Made by a program: the position numbers and the translations under genes
NCBI GenBank assembly: GCA_022749755.1
Contig: CM040442.1
Coordinates: 14,730,457-14,794,456, forward strand
Reading direction: 5' to 3'
Source: Azadirachta indica
Lineage: Eukaryota; Streptophyta; Magnoliopsida; Sapindales; Meliaceae
DNA: 64,000 nucleotides
Shown here: in pieces, positions 22,601 through 33,507 of the stretch
Position numbering within the stretch: position 1 is the first letter of the stretch
How the letters are laid out: every line of letters begins with the position of its first letter
Notes under the pieces: generated by a model
What the model saw: the letters and a program-made list of their open reading frames with translations, nothing else
Told to the model about the DNA's origin: nothing
The model's database searches: none

Positions 22601-22890
22601 TGCCTATTTTGAAGGCAACAAGAACTTGCTTTGTCACCCTAACTTCCCCACAATCATTAAGCCACTTCAACTTGTAAGGATGTGGATGTTTTAAAGTAGG
22701 TAACCCCAACTTTTCTACAATAGTAGTACTAGCAACATTAGTTACACTGCCACCATCAATTATCACATCACAAACCCTATCCTTTACAAGACACCTAGTA
22801 TGGAAGAGATTCTCTCTTCGATCACATTCTTCCTGTTGGACTTGCATATTGAAAACTTTTCTTGATACAAGAGCCTTACCACTTTCAGCC
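19626..22890 (-). pseudogene. pol: Family 1 pol (PR-RT-RH-IN), degenerate
   Basis: Domains in minus-strand order: protease with [12 protein letters not shown] (about 22740-22780), a Lys/Glu-rich linker, RT (about 21390-21960), RNase H (about 20980-21200), the H2C2 zinc domain and DDE core of integrase (about 19900-20680), and the GPY/F-like end (DWVWVHM...RGDGPFQVVEKINDNAY, near 19740-19850). Damage: the RT active site reads YFND (21504-21515, first Asp changed to Asn). A 142-bp deletion at about 21203, with CCT at both edges, removes the end of the connection and the first RNase H Asp and shifts the frame. Further frameshifts and stops split integrase near 20258, 20470 and 20690. The final part of integrase is open for about 300 codons and runs on into the LTR. 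Confidence 0.9.
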
Positions 22891-24041
22891 ATAGTAAATT
22901 GCTCATCCCCCTTCTTCATCAATTGCATCTTCAAGAGATGGCATCGTCTCTTGTTCATTCTCCTCTTCACTGGCCGAATAGTACTCTCCCTCAAGCATGA
23001 ATATGGTTCTTTGATTTGGGCAATCCTGCTTGTAATGTCCTATGCCTTGACATTTAAAACATTTAATATTTCTGGTGTTAGTAATAGAATCAAGCTTACG
23101 CTTATCTTTGCTTGGGTTAGATGTTTTGGGAAACTCTTTGGATTCGATTTTAGGCTTGAATGATGAAGTCTTATCATCTTTCCTCCAATTTGATTTGAAT
23201 GAAGAAGTATAGGAGGAAAACTGACTTGTACGGCCTCTTTTTTTCAGTTGCTTCTCAACCTTCAATGCAAGGTGAAGAAAGTCTTCTAACTCCATATATG
23301 CTGCAATTCAACCACATTAGAAATCTCCTTGTTCAAACCATTGAGGAATCTTGCCATTGTAACTTCATTATCTTCCTCTACATTTACTCTTATCATTGCT
23401 ACCTCCATCTCTTTGTAGTATTCCTCAACACTCTTAGACCCTTGAGTGAGATTTTGAAATTGATTATACAATTCTCTATAGTAGTAGCTTGGTACAAATC
23501 TTTTGCGCATGATAGGTTTTAGATCTCTCCACTCTTCAATGGGCCTTTCCCTATTTCTCCTTCGCTTTTGCTTAGTATCATCCCACCAAGTAATAGCATA
23601 AGCTTCAAAAACAGTCACGACAAGCTTCAACTTCTTGGATTCAGTATAGTCATTGCAATCAAATACGAATTCAATTTTCGTTTCCCAATCCAAGTATGCC
23701 TCAGAATCCATTCTTCCATAAAATGGTAGAATTTTCAGTTTGACCCCACTGTTGTTATTGTTATTGTTTCTTGCCCTCGGTCTCACCTCTTCTTCCTCTC
23801 CATTGTCATCAAGCGATTCACTATCATTAAAGCCATCATCTAATTGAGCTCTTCTTGGAACTCGCTTAATTTACATGGTTGGATTAGGAGCATTAGGTGG
23901 CTGCCCTCTTATGGCTGAAACCTCCAACCTCTCCATTCTATCAACCAACTCTCCATATTTTCTATCCATGGCTTGCAACAACTCGATTAAGGCTTGCAAT
24001 CGATCTATCTCACCTTGTGGATTTCTTGCTTGTCCACTTAT
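22891..24041 (-). pseudogene. gag: Family 1 gag, start codon lost
   Basis: Encodes a capsid-type region ([62 protein letters not shown]), a basic stretch, and one CCHC knuckle (CFKCQGIGHYKQDC, near 23030-23070). The ATG used in the sister copies (34329 and 44095) is ATA here (24039-24041). A frameshift near 23290 and another near 22910 split the frame. A short Asn repeat (NNNNN) sits before the capsid domain. Gag would form the particle and bind RNA through the knuckle. Confidence 0.88.
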
Positions 24042-24865
24042 CCTGCAAGACAGTTAGTAAAGCAAAAGAATAATTTTTTCACTTCACTCCCTCATGTGTT
24101 TCACTCAAGTAATGTTATCACTCAAGTTCGCTTGTGTTTCACACTTAATTTATGGCTTTTCTCTAGATGAGCTCACATTAAGCCTTTTTTCACTCTAATT
24201 CTCTTATTAAGATTAGTTGCAAAAATCAAAATTTATACAAACTTACTAAATACAATGAAAATAAAATAAAACTAATTTATATAGGTAACAAATTGGGAAA
24301 GCACAAGGACTAGGAAATAAATTTTAGAAATGATAAAGAAAATATTAAGACCAAAGAAAAAAAATTCAGTATAGGAATAGGAAAGTCAACCAAAAATTAT
24401 GGAAAGATTAGGAAGCAAATCCTAACTTGTTTTGGAATGTAAGCTTAATTTGGTCAAACTCCTTGAAGTAATCTGATTTTTCTTTTTATTCTCCTTATTT
24501 TCGTTCAACGCCTGTCCCCCCTTTTTTTTTTCTTTTTTTTTCTCTTGGCCAAATGCTCTCTACTTTTCTCTCCTTTTTTTAAAAATTTTTTTTTTTACCT
24601 CCAAACACGTAGGAGTGACCAAACAAAAATAAATAGAAAGAGACACAAAAGAAACGAATAGACAAAGACTAAATCTACCGAATTGGAGATTGATACAACT
24701 CAAACTTGACTTGCTATGAATTGAAAGGAAACCCTCTTCTTCTTCTTCTTTTTCTTTTTGATATAATAGACACAAAAATGAAAATAAATGGAATTGAAGC
24801 AAAACAGACTCAGAAACTAAAGAAACAAATAGACAAATTTGAAAGACGATATAACCTGATTTAGA
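24042..24865 (-). other. Family 1 untranslated leader
   Basis: About 0.82 kb between PBS and gag, with no gene. It holds long homopolymer tracts (T-rich on plus near 24520-24600, and CTTCTTCTTCTT near 24735). Such tracts vary in length between copies and are likely to be slippage sites. Confidence 0.75.
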
Positions 24866-24883
24866 GCCGTAGCTCTGATACCA
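24866..24883 (-). promoter_or_regulatory. Primer binding site, initiator-Met tRNA
   Basis: TGGTATCAGAGCTACGGC on the minus strand, three bases inside the LTR end. The first 12 bases are the standard complement of the 3' end of plant initiator-Met tRNA; it primes minus-strand synthesis. Confidence 0.93.
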
Positions 24884-24886
24884 AAC

Positions 24887-25735
24887 TGATACGAACTCCG
24901 AGTATATTAAACTTGAGACCCAATATCTTTACGCATGGAAGCAACCTCTTGGAAAGCTAAATCAGATTCACCCAAGTCTGCAACCCAATTTCAACTTGTG
25001 AAATAGAACCTTACAATAAATATCCTCAAAGTAATTAACTTTGATTGTAAGAACCTTGATTCAAGCAAAAATCAAAACAAGAGAAAACACTCTCAATTTT
25101 ATTTCATTTCGAAAAAGTAATTCATTCCTCCATAGGAGCATGTGGCTGAATATATAAGGGTACAAGAGATAAGTAACCCTAATTGGAGTGTTTGGCCACA
25201 AAATTAAACTTATTCTAATTTAAAATAAAATAAATTGAATTTGGGCTTAATAATTAGCGTTAACAGCCCAAACACATAATAAACTATAAATATATGTTTA
25301 TAAATAAGATTAAAATAGATAATGGGCTTAAACAGCAACTTAGCCCAAACTGGCACATGGAATCCAAAGCTTGCATCATGATGACGATCTGATTTGAACT
25401 GCAATTAAAAGACTTGAACATGCTAGCTTAGCCTTGAGACATCATTCGAATATGGCCTTATACAAATTTGAGAAGTTGAATTCTGTAGAAACTTTAATCT
25501 TCAGGTTTTGCCTTCTTGTACTTGTGTCAATGTTACCAAGCTCTGATTATTGTCTTGAAGTCCAAGCTTGATATTTGACTCTTTCTTACACTCTTGAATT
25601 GTTGCAAGATCATCCCACAAACCTTGAATCATCCCATTCAATGCATCTTTGAATTTCTTCATTCTTGCTCTTGTAATGAGACCATTAGGTAGCTGAATTG
25701 GATCATTGCTCTTGTGTGCATCCGTATTTGCATCA
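24887..25735 (-). repeat. Family 1 5' LTR
   Basis: 849 bp, TGATGCAAATACGG to GGTTCGTATCA on the minus strand. A TATA-like box (complement of GAATATATAAGGG) lies near 25148-25160. Confidence 0.92.
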
Positions 25736-26500
25736 TGATGTGTGTAGACTGGCTCTAAAAGTGGAGAATCAACAAAGAGAAGCATGAGAGAGTGGTACTT
25801 GTTTTTCAGCCCATGACATCACTTCCAATCGTAGGAACACCTTCATTTTCGAAAATAGTTCTACCGTGAAATCAGCAACCGAGATTCCTGCCAAGAATGA
25901 TGTGGGAAGTAGCTCTAAGCAGCAACCAAGCATAAATTCTTGAGGATCTTTTAAATGTCAAGGTGTTGGGCATATTGCTTCCGAATGTCCTAATCGCAAA
26001 ATTATCACACTTGTTGAAGAAGATGCTGATGAAGAAATTGAGGGAGGTCCACAATTTGATGCTGAAGTTTCAAAAGAAGTAGAAGAAGATGATGTTGTAT
26101 ATGCTGATTATGGCGAATCTCTTGTTATGCGGCGAAGTTTGAGTGTTGCATTTAAAGGAGAAGATTGGTTGCGGAAGAACATTTTTCACACAAGATGTAC
26201 TTTTAATGGCAAGGTTTGTAACGTCATCATTGATGGTGGCAGCTTTGAGAATGTGGTGTCTACTGAAATGGTGGAGAAGCTGTGCCTCAAAACTGAGCAA
26301 CATCCTCAACCATACAAACTTTCTTGGCTTCGAAAGGGCAGTGAGATGAAGGTAAACAAACGTTGTCTTATTTCGTTTTCAATTGGAAAAAAATATATGG
26401 ATGAAGTTTGGTGTGATGTTGTGCCCATGGATGCTTGTCATTTACTTTTGGGAAGACCTTGGCAATATCATAAAAAGGTTATGTATGATGGTTATAAAAA
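25736..26500 (+). pseudogene. gag-pol: Family 2 gag end and protease
   Basis: Starts inside gag (DVCRLALKVENQQREA), runs through a CCHC knuckle whose first Cys codon is disturbed ([13 protein letters not shown], about 25955-25990), an acidic stretch (EEDADEEIEGG), and into the protease (CNVIIDGGSFENVVS, then [17 protein letters not shown]). Stops occur at about 25787 and 25945. It is interrupted at 26500 by a family 1 solo LTR and continues at 27353. It belongs to the same element as 27353-29973. The upstream gag and LTR have been lost at the Athila junction near 18769. Confidence 0.88.
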
Positions 26501-27347
26501 TGATACGAACCCCGAATATATTAAACTTGACACCCAATATCTTTACGCATGGAAGCAACCTCTTAGAAACCTAAATCAGATTCACCCAAGTCTGCAACCC
26601 AATTTCAACTTGTGAAATAAAACCTTAGAATAAATACCCTCAAAGTAATTAGCTTTGATTGTAAGAACCTTGATTCAAACAAGAATCAAAACAAGAGAAA
26701 ACACTCTCAATTTAATTTCATTCGAAAAAGTAATTCATCCTTCATGGGAGCATGTGGCTGAATATATAAGGGTACAAGAGATAAGTAACCCTAATTGGAG
26801 TGTTTGGCCACAAAATTAAACTTATTCTAACTTAAAATAAAATAAACTGAATTTGGGCTTAATAATTAGCGTTAACAGCCCAAACACATAACAAACTATA
26901 AATATATGTTTATAAATAAGACTAAAATAGCTAATGGGCTTGAACAGCAACTTAGCTCAAACTGACACATGGAATCCGAAACTTGCATCATGATGATGAT
27001 CTGATTCGAACTGCAATTAAAAGACTTGAACATGCTTGCTTAGCCTTGAGACATCATTCGAATATGGCTTTATACAAATTTAAGAAGTTGAATTCCGTAG
27101 AAGCTTTAATCTTTAGGTTTTGCCTTCTTGTATTTGTGTCAATGTTAGCAAGCTCTGATTATTGTCTTGAAGTCCAAGCTTGATATTTGACTCTTTCTTA
27201 CACTCTTGAATTGTTGCAAGATCATCCCACAAACCTTGAATCATCCCATTCAATGCATATTTGAATTTCTTCATTCTTGCTCTTGTAACGGGACCATTAG
27301 GTAGCTGAATTGGATCATTGCTCTTGTGTGCATCCGTATTTGCATCA
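26501..27347 (-). mobile_element. Family 1 solo LTR, TSD AAAAA
   Basis: 847 bp in reverse orientation. AAAAA lies on both sides (26496-26500 and 27348-27352). It sits inside the protease gene of family 2, between GYKN and a YTFVKN segment. The insert plus one TSD copy accounts exactly for the interruption. Confidence 0.92.
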
Positions 27348-27352
27348 AAAAA

Positions 27353-29973
27353 CATTTATACTTTTGTTAAGAACAAAGATAGTTTTGGGTCCGTCGAAGA
27401 TAGAAAATATTCCTAAAACTGTAAAAGGGGAAGGAAACAATTTGCTTGTCATATCAGAATGTCTAAAGGAGTTGAATTTAGGGAATGAAGTTTATGTTGT
27501 AGTTGTGTGAGGAAAATGAAGATGGCAATGAACCACCGCAGATCATGAAGCAACTTCTTGAAGAGTTTCATGATGTTGTTCCAGAGGAGGTCCTACCCGG
27601 ACTTCCTCCGATGAAAGACATTCAACATTGCATTGATCTTGTACCAAGAGCTATTCTACCAAAAAAGGTGGCTTATCGAATGAGTCCAAAAGAGCATGAA
27701 GAGTTACAAAGACAAGTTAATGAGCTAATTGCAAAGGGATTGGTTCGAGTAAGTAAGAGTCTTTGTGCTGTTCCTGCACTTTTAGCACCGAAAAAAGATG
27801 GATTGTGGCGTATGTGCATTGATAGTAGAGCGGTAAATAAGATAACAGTTGATTATCGTTTTTCAATTTCACACCTAGATGATCTTTTAGACCAACTTCA
27901 TGGGGCTAAAATCTTTTCAAAGATTGATCTTCGGAGTGACTATCATCAAATCAGAATGCGGCTTGGAGATGAATGAAAAACTACTTTTAAAACTCGAGAT
28001 GGGCTTTACGAATGGACGGTGATGCCCTTTGGTCTCTCTAATGCTCCAAGTACTTTTATGCGATTGATGAATCATGTTTTCAAACCTTTCATCGAAAAAT
28101 TTATTGTTGTGTACTTTGATGATATTTTTGTATACAATAAGGATGAAGAACAACATGTCAACCATCTCCGTCAAGTGTTCGACACACTGCGACAACAAAA
28201 GCTATATGCTAATTTGAAGAATTGTGAATTCTTTACTAACAGCCTAGTCTTCTGGGGCTATGTTGTATCTAAAGAAGGCATCAAGATGGATTCCAGCAAG
28301 GTAGAAGCAATCCTCAACTGGCCAACGCCTAAGTCTTTGCATGATATTCGAAGTTTTCATGGGCTTGCATCATTTTATCGGCGTTTTATTAAAGGATTTA
28401 GCACAATTGTTGCTCCAATTACTGAGTGTCTTAAGGGAGAAACTTTCAAGTGGATAGAAGAAGCACAAAGGAGCTTTGACACTATCAACAGCAAGGTAAC
28501 TCAAGCACCCATTCTTTCACTTCCATATTTTAACCAAGTGTTCAAAGTTGAATGTAATGCATCAAATAATGGAATTGGTGGTATTTTGAGCCAAGGAAAC
28601 AAACCAATTACTTTTTTCAGTGAGAAACCAAATGAATCTCGCAAGAAATATTCTACTTACGATAAGGAGTTGTATGCAATATGTCACTCTTTGGCTCATT
28701 GGAGTCAATATCTTCTTTCAAAGCCATTTGTTCTCTATTCAGATCATGAGGCCTTGAAATTCATCAACAGCCAACAAAAGCTAAATCGAAGATATGTTGA
28801 ATGGGTTGAATTTCTTTGATCTTTCAACTTCATCATCAAGCACAAATCTAGAGTTCAAAATGATGTAGCTGATGCACTTAATCGAAAACATTCCTTACTA
28901 TCCTCAATGCAAGTGAAAGTCACAGGCTTTGAAGTCGTGAAGGAATTATATGCAAGTGATCTAGACTTCGACAAGATATGGCCAGAATGTGAATGTCATC
29001 CTTACAAACAATTCTTGCGGCAAGAGGGCTATCTCTTTAAAGGTAATTGTTTGTGCATTCCTCGGTATTCTTTAAGAGAGTATATTATCATGGAATCTCA
29101 TGACAGTTGTGTTGGAGGTCACTTTGGTAGAGATAAAACATTTGCTCTCTTGAAAGATAAGTTTTTTTGGCCAAAGATGGGATGCGATGCAATGAAGCAT
29201 GTGGAAAGGTGTAAGATCTGCCATGTTGCAAAAAGTCATGGACAAAATACAGGTTTTTATACTCCATTACCAATGCCTAATGCTCTATGGGAAGATGTTA
29301 GTATAGATTTTATTGTTGGGTTACCAAGAACTCAAAGAAATAAAGATTCTTTCATGGTGGTGGTGGATAAGTTTTCTAAAATGGCTCTCATTTTATTCCA
29401 TGCAACAAAACAGCATATGCCTCTAATATGGCTGATTTGTATTTTAAAGAGGTAGTAAAGTTGCATGGTATTCCAAAAACCATTGTTTCTAATCGAGATT
29501 CCAAGTTTGTGAGTCACTTTTGGCGAACGTTACGGAGAAAACTTGGCACTAGTCTCAATTTTAGCTCTTCTTATCATTCTCAAACTGATGGTCAAACAGA
29601 AGTGACAAATCAAAGTTTGGGAAATCTCTTACGAAGTTATGTTGGTAAGAATATCAGACAATGGCATATTATTTTGACTCAAATTGAATTTGCTTATAAT
29701 CGATTAACTAGCAAATCTACCAGTCAAAGTCCTTTTGAGGTAGTTTATGGCAAAAATCCTATCAACCCAATGGATTTAGCTCCAATTCCAGTTCATCAAT
29801 ACTTTAGTGGAGATGCTGAAGAAAGAGTTAAGAGTATCAAAAAGCTTCATGAACAAGTTCGTGATAGAATTCTGAAACAAAATGAGAAGTATCGACTTTC
29901 TGCAAACAAACATTGCAAGCATGTCGAGTTTAAGAACGGAGATTTGGTTTGGATACATCTTCGAAAAACACGT
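27353..29973 (+). pseudogene. pol: Family 2 pol (RT-RH-IN)
   Basis: Domains in order: end of protease and linker (to about 27520), RT (27560-28250, YFDD at 28112-28123), RNase H (about 28540-28890), integrase zinc domain (about 29095-29235, H-x-GGHFG and CKIC), DDE core (SIDFIVGLPR, TIVSNRDSKF, HSQTDGQTE) and the start of the GPY/F module (GDLVWIHLRKTR). Damage: a TGA at 27974-27976 (Trp position), a stop at 28817-28819, a frameshift near 29410, and the first RNase H Asp changed to Asn (VECNAS, 28555-28557). The element is cut at 29973 by a family 3 leader. The [13 protein letters not shown] and [13 protein letters not shown] motifs separate it from family 1. It could be a Galadriel- or CRM-like chromovirus; I cannot decide. 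Confidence 0.9.
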
Positions 29974-30355
29974 CTCAAATGTCCTCACACTCACACACTC
30001 TTAATCAAAATTTAAGTGGCAATTTAAAATGAGAAGCAGCCAAAACAAATCACAAGATTCAATAAGCAATTCTTAAGAAATTGATGCAAGCAATGACAAT
30101 AGTGGATCAAGAATAATGGATAACAATAATTCTCTTTTCTTTTTTGCTTTATTTCTTTTTTTTTAGAAAGTAGAAATGAAAATATGAATTCAAAATAAAT
30201 TGAAGGAAGTAAAACACAAAATTCGAATTTGGACCAGTCAAGGAGAAATTTGGCCATAATTTTTTTTTTTAGAATTCTAATTGAAGAAGTAAAGGAACAA
30301 TAAAGATATAAAGGATAATTTAAACTTATCTTGGAACTAAAGCTCTAATATCAAA
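29974..30355 (-). other. Family 3 leader with decayed PBS, truncated
   Basis: Reverse complement of the family 3 leader at 53256-53710. It starts at CTCAAATGTCCTCACACTC and ends with a decayed PBS (complement of GATATTAGAGCTTTAGTTCC, about 30336-30355). Gag and everything beyond are missing. Confidence 0.82.
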
Positions 30356-31015
30356 TGATACGAACCTCGCCAATAATGTGACGAAACCCAACACCGAATG
30401 TAGTAAAGAACCCCAAGATTTCCTCAAGATGCAAGTTTATTGAGTTTTGACCGATACCTATCTAGATAAGACCAAGACTATGAATTACTCAAACACCATA
30501 CTAAGAATCCTTAAGAAAACACTTAAGAATCGAGATGATAAGTTTGGTTGTTTTTTTGAACACCACAAGAAATTAGACTTGAAGAGTTCAAGAATAAAAA
30601 CTTATAAGAAATAACTTAACACTCAAAATTGTTTCCTTCATTTAAAAAATGAAAGCCTTTTTTAATTGACTTTTAAAAAAGTACAAATTTCAAACATGAA
30701 AATGTAAGCAATAACGTCATGTGTATATGACATAAGTAATGATGTCATACGTGTATGATGTAAGTGATTACATTATTTTAAGATTCTTAAAAATTATACA
30801 AATAGACTATAATTTTTAAACATCTCCATATTAGTCTTCTTGGACTCCGATCATTTGAATAATATTTACTGAGCCTAATTTTTCAAGACGTGTACCTTGA
30901 ATTATATTTAAATCACACATCTTTTTAATTAGTCCATTTAAGGCAAGGCAAGGCATCAGCCGTATGTGTGAGTTTCTCCTCTTATTTACATGGTTGTATA
31001 ATTTCGTTTGCATCA
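30356..31015 (-). repeat. Family 3 5' LTR, internally deleted
   Basis: 660 bp, against 807 bp for the LTR at 52449. It runs from TGATACGAACCTCGCCAATA to TTTCGTTTGCATCA in plus-strand reading. About 150 bp around the TATA region is missing (GAAAGCCTTTTTT passes directly to AATTGACTTTT), so the core promoter is lost. The LTR-encoded pol tail (ALNGLIKKMCD ... GVQED) is still visible on the minus strand near 30833-30950. Confidence 0.85.
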
Positions 31016-31804
31016 GTTTCCCTTCGAGATTATATATGATGCATCCGATTATGCTATAGGGGCTGTTTTGGGGCAGAGAGTAAAGAAGCATTTGCATGTT
31101 ATTATTATGCTAGTAAAACACTCAATGATGCCCAACTAAATTATTCCACCATTGAAAAAGAGTTTTTGGCTATTGTGTTTTCATTAGATAAATTTAGGTC
31201 ATACTTGGTAAGATCTAAAGTCATTGTGCATTCGGATCATGCGGCATTGAAATATTTATTAACAAAACCAAATGCGAAGCCAAGATTGATTCGGTGGGTG
31301 TTGCTTTTGTAAGAATTTGATCTAGAAATAAGGGATAAGAAAGGTACTAAGAATGTTGTTGCTGATCATCTTTGTAGGTTATTTTCAGATTTTGACACAT
31401 ATGAACACAAAGAAAATAACCGATTGCTGAAACTTTTCCTCATGAACACTTATTTTCTTTAGGTCATGTACCATGGTATGCTGATATTGTCAAATATCTT
31501 GCTTATGTTGTGTTGCGGCCTAACCTCACTTTTCAAGAAAAGAAAAGATTTTTATTTTCTTGTAAGCATTATTTTTGGGATGAACCATATTTGTTCAAGC
31601 TTTGTCAAGATCAGATCATTCGTCGATGTGTGCCTGAAGATGAACACGAGAGTGTTCTAACCGTTTGTCATGAGTTTCATTGTGGAGGTCATTTTGGTAG
31701 TAAGAAAACAGCCCTTAAAGTATTACAATCTGGTTTTTATTGACTAGCTCTCTTTAAAAATGCTCATAATTTTTGTTTGCGTTGTGATAAATGTCAAAGG
31801 AGCA
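31016..31804 (+). pseudogene. pol: Athila/Tat-type RNase H and integrase zinc domain
   Basis: Encodes RNase H ([51 protein letters not shown] then a stop, VVADHLCRLFSDF) and the start of integrase (CRPNLTFQEKKRF-like segment, then HCGGHFGSKKTALKVLQSGF and CLRCDKC). Typical Athila/Tat features are 'ASKTLN' and 'KPRLIRW'. The Cys before the first RNase H Asp reads Tyr. Stops occur in RNase H (TAA near 31311) and in the zinc domain (TGA near 31742). It is cut on the left by a precise family 3 LTR end and on the right by a family 1 LTR end. Confidence 0.87.
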
Positions 31805-32559
31805 TGATACGAACCCTGAGTATATTAAACTTGAGACCCAATATCTTTACGCATGGAAGCAACCTCTTGAAAAGTTAAATCAGATTCACCCAAGTCTGCA
31901 ATCCAATTTCAACTTATGAAATAGAACTTTAGAATAAATACCCTCAAAGTAATTAGTTTTGATTGTAAGAATTTTGATTCAAGTAAGAATTAAAACAGGA
32001 GAAAACACTCTCAATTTTATTTCATTCGAAAAAGTAATTGATGCCTCCATGAGAGCATGTGGCTGAATATATAAGGGTACAAGAGATAAATAACCCTAAT
32101 TGGAGTGTTTGGCCATAAAATTAAACTTCTTCTAACTTAAAATAAAATAAAGTAAATTTGGGTTTAATAATTAGCATTAATAGCCCAAACACATAACAAA
32201 CTATAAGTATATATTTATAAATAAGACTAAAATAAATAATGGGCTTGAAAAGCAACTTAGCCCAAAATGGCACATGGAATCCGAAACTTGCATCATGATG
32301 ACGATCTGATTCGAACTGCAATTAAAAGACTTAAACATGCTGGCTTACCCTTGAGATATCATTCGAATATGGCCTTATACAAATTTGAGAAGTTGAATTC
32401 CGTAGAAGCTTTAATCTTCAAGTTTTGCCTTCTTGTACTTGTGTCAATGTTACCAAGCTTGATATTTGACTCTTTCTTACACTCCTGAATTGTTGCAAGA
32501 TCATCCTACAAACCTTGAATCATCCCATTCAATGCATCCTTGAATTTCTTCATTCTTGC
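31805..32559 (-). repeat. Family 1 LTR lacking its first 79-94 bp
   Basis: Starts TGATACGAACCCTGAG (the intact LTR 3' end, plus-strand reading) and stops at CTTCATTCTTGC, inside the region encoding TRARMKK. Its missing part appears next to it in the opposite orientation. No TSD found. Confidence 0.87.
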
Positions 32560-32637
32560 TGATGCAAATACGGATGCACACAAGAGCAATGATCTAATTC
32601 AGCTACCTAATGGTCCCGTTACAAGAGCAAGAATGAA
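32560..32637 (+). repeat. Extra 78-bp family 1 LTR head
   Basis: A copy of the first 78 bp of the family 1 LTR (TGATGCAAATACGGATGC to GCAAGAATGAA). The full LTR follows at once, so the LTR head is present twice in tandem. Its end (GCAAGAATG) is the reverse complement of the end of the neighbouring reversed LTR (CATTCTTGC). Confidence 0.83.
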
Positions 32638-33486
32638 TGATGCAAATACGGATACACACAAGAGCAATGATCCAATTCAGCTACCTAATGGTCCCGTTAC
32701 AAGAGCAAGAATGAAGAAATTCAAAGATGCATTGAATGGGATGATTCAAGGTTTGTGGGATGATCTTACAACAATTCAAGAGTGTAAGAAAGAGTCAAAT
32801 ATCAAGCTTGGACTTCAAGACAATAATCAGAGCTTGGTAACATTGACATAAGTACAAGAAGGCAAAACCTGAAGATTAAAGCATCTACGGAATTCAACTT
32901 CTCAAATTTGTATAAGACCATATTCGAACGATGTCTCAAGGCTAAGCAAGCGTGTTCAAGTTCTTTTAATTGCAGTTCGAATCAGATCGTCATCATGATG
33001 CAAGTTTCGGATTCCATGTGCCAGTTTGGGCTAAGTTGTTGTTCAAGCCCATCATCTATTTTAGTCTTATTTATAAACATATATTTATAATTTGTTATGT
33101 GTTTGGGCTGTTAATGGTAATTATTAAGCCCAAATTCAGTTTATTTTATTTAAAGTTAGAATAAGTTTAATTTTGTGGCCAAACACTCCAATTAGGGTTA
33201 CTTATCTCCTGTACCCTTATATATTCAGCCACATACTCCCATGGAGGCAGCAATTACTTTTTCGAATGAAATTAAATTGAGAGTGTTTTCTCTTATTTTG
33301 ATTCTTGCTTGAATCAAGGTTCTTACAATCAAAGCTAATTACTTTGAGGGTATTTATTCTAAGGTTCTATTTCACAAGTTGAAATTGGGTTAAAGACTTG
33401 GGTGAATCTGATTTAACTTTCCAAGAGGTTGCTTCCATGCGTAAAGATATTGGGTCTCGAGTTTAATATACTCGGGGTTCGTATCA
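32638..33486 (+). repeat. Family 1 5' LTR of P
   Basis: 849 bp, TGATGCAAATACGG to GGTTCGTATCA, the same length as the LTR at 24887-25735. The head encodes the pol tail in another context. It is the promoter-bearing LTR that would drive transcription into both arms. Confidence 0.92.
33214..33228 (+). promoter_or_regulatory. Candidate TATA box, family 1 LTR
   Basis: CCCTTATATATTCAGCC. The TTATATA core is kept in all family 1 LTRs I compared, about 265 bp before the LTR end. It is a plausible core promoter from sequence alone. Confidence 0.5.
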
Positions 33487-33489
33487 GTT

Positions 33490-33507
33490 TGGTATCAGAG
33501 CTACGGC
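33490..33507 (+). promoter_or_regulatory. Primer binding site of P, initiator-Met tRNA
   Basis: TGGTATCAGAGCTACGGC, three bases after the LTR. Identical to the sites at 24866 and 44921. Confidence 0.93.

Larger units (their letters stand above)
18789..25735 (-). mobile_element. Family 1 Ty3/gypsy element with both LTRs, TSD TGATG
   Basis: 6947 bp in minus orientation: 3' LTR 18789-19611, PPT, pol, gag, leader, PBS 24866-24883, 5' LTR 24887-25735. TGATG flanks it on both sides (18784-18788 and 25736-25740). The host sequence is the gag gene of a family 2 element. It is dead: the gag start codon is ATA, the RT active site is YFND, and a 142-bp deletion removes the start of RNase H. The LTRs differ by about 26 bp in length (823 against 849). 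The RT type, initiator-Met PBS and lack of a visible chromodomain suggest a CRM-like or related chromovirus; the exact lineage is not settled. Confidence 0.93.

Noticed and set aside
22849..23163. Open frames opposite to gag and pol, e.g. 22849-23163, 34701-34928, 42246-42491 and 43496-43723
   Set aside because: They recur in each family 1 copy only as antisense shadows of well-recognised gag and linker coding sequence.
24866..24883. Match to initiator-Met tRNA as a tRNA gene
   Set aside because: Only the 18-base complement next to an LTR end is present: a primer binding site. No cloverleaf can be formed. The same holds for the tRNA-Asp match at 47960.
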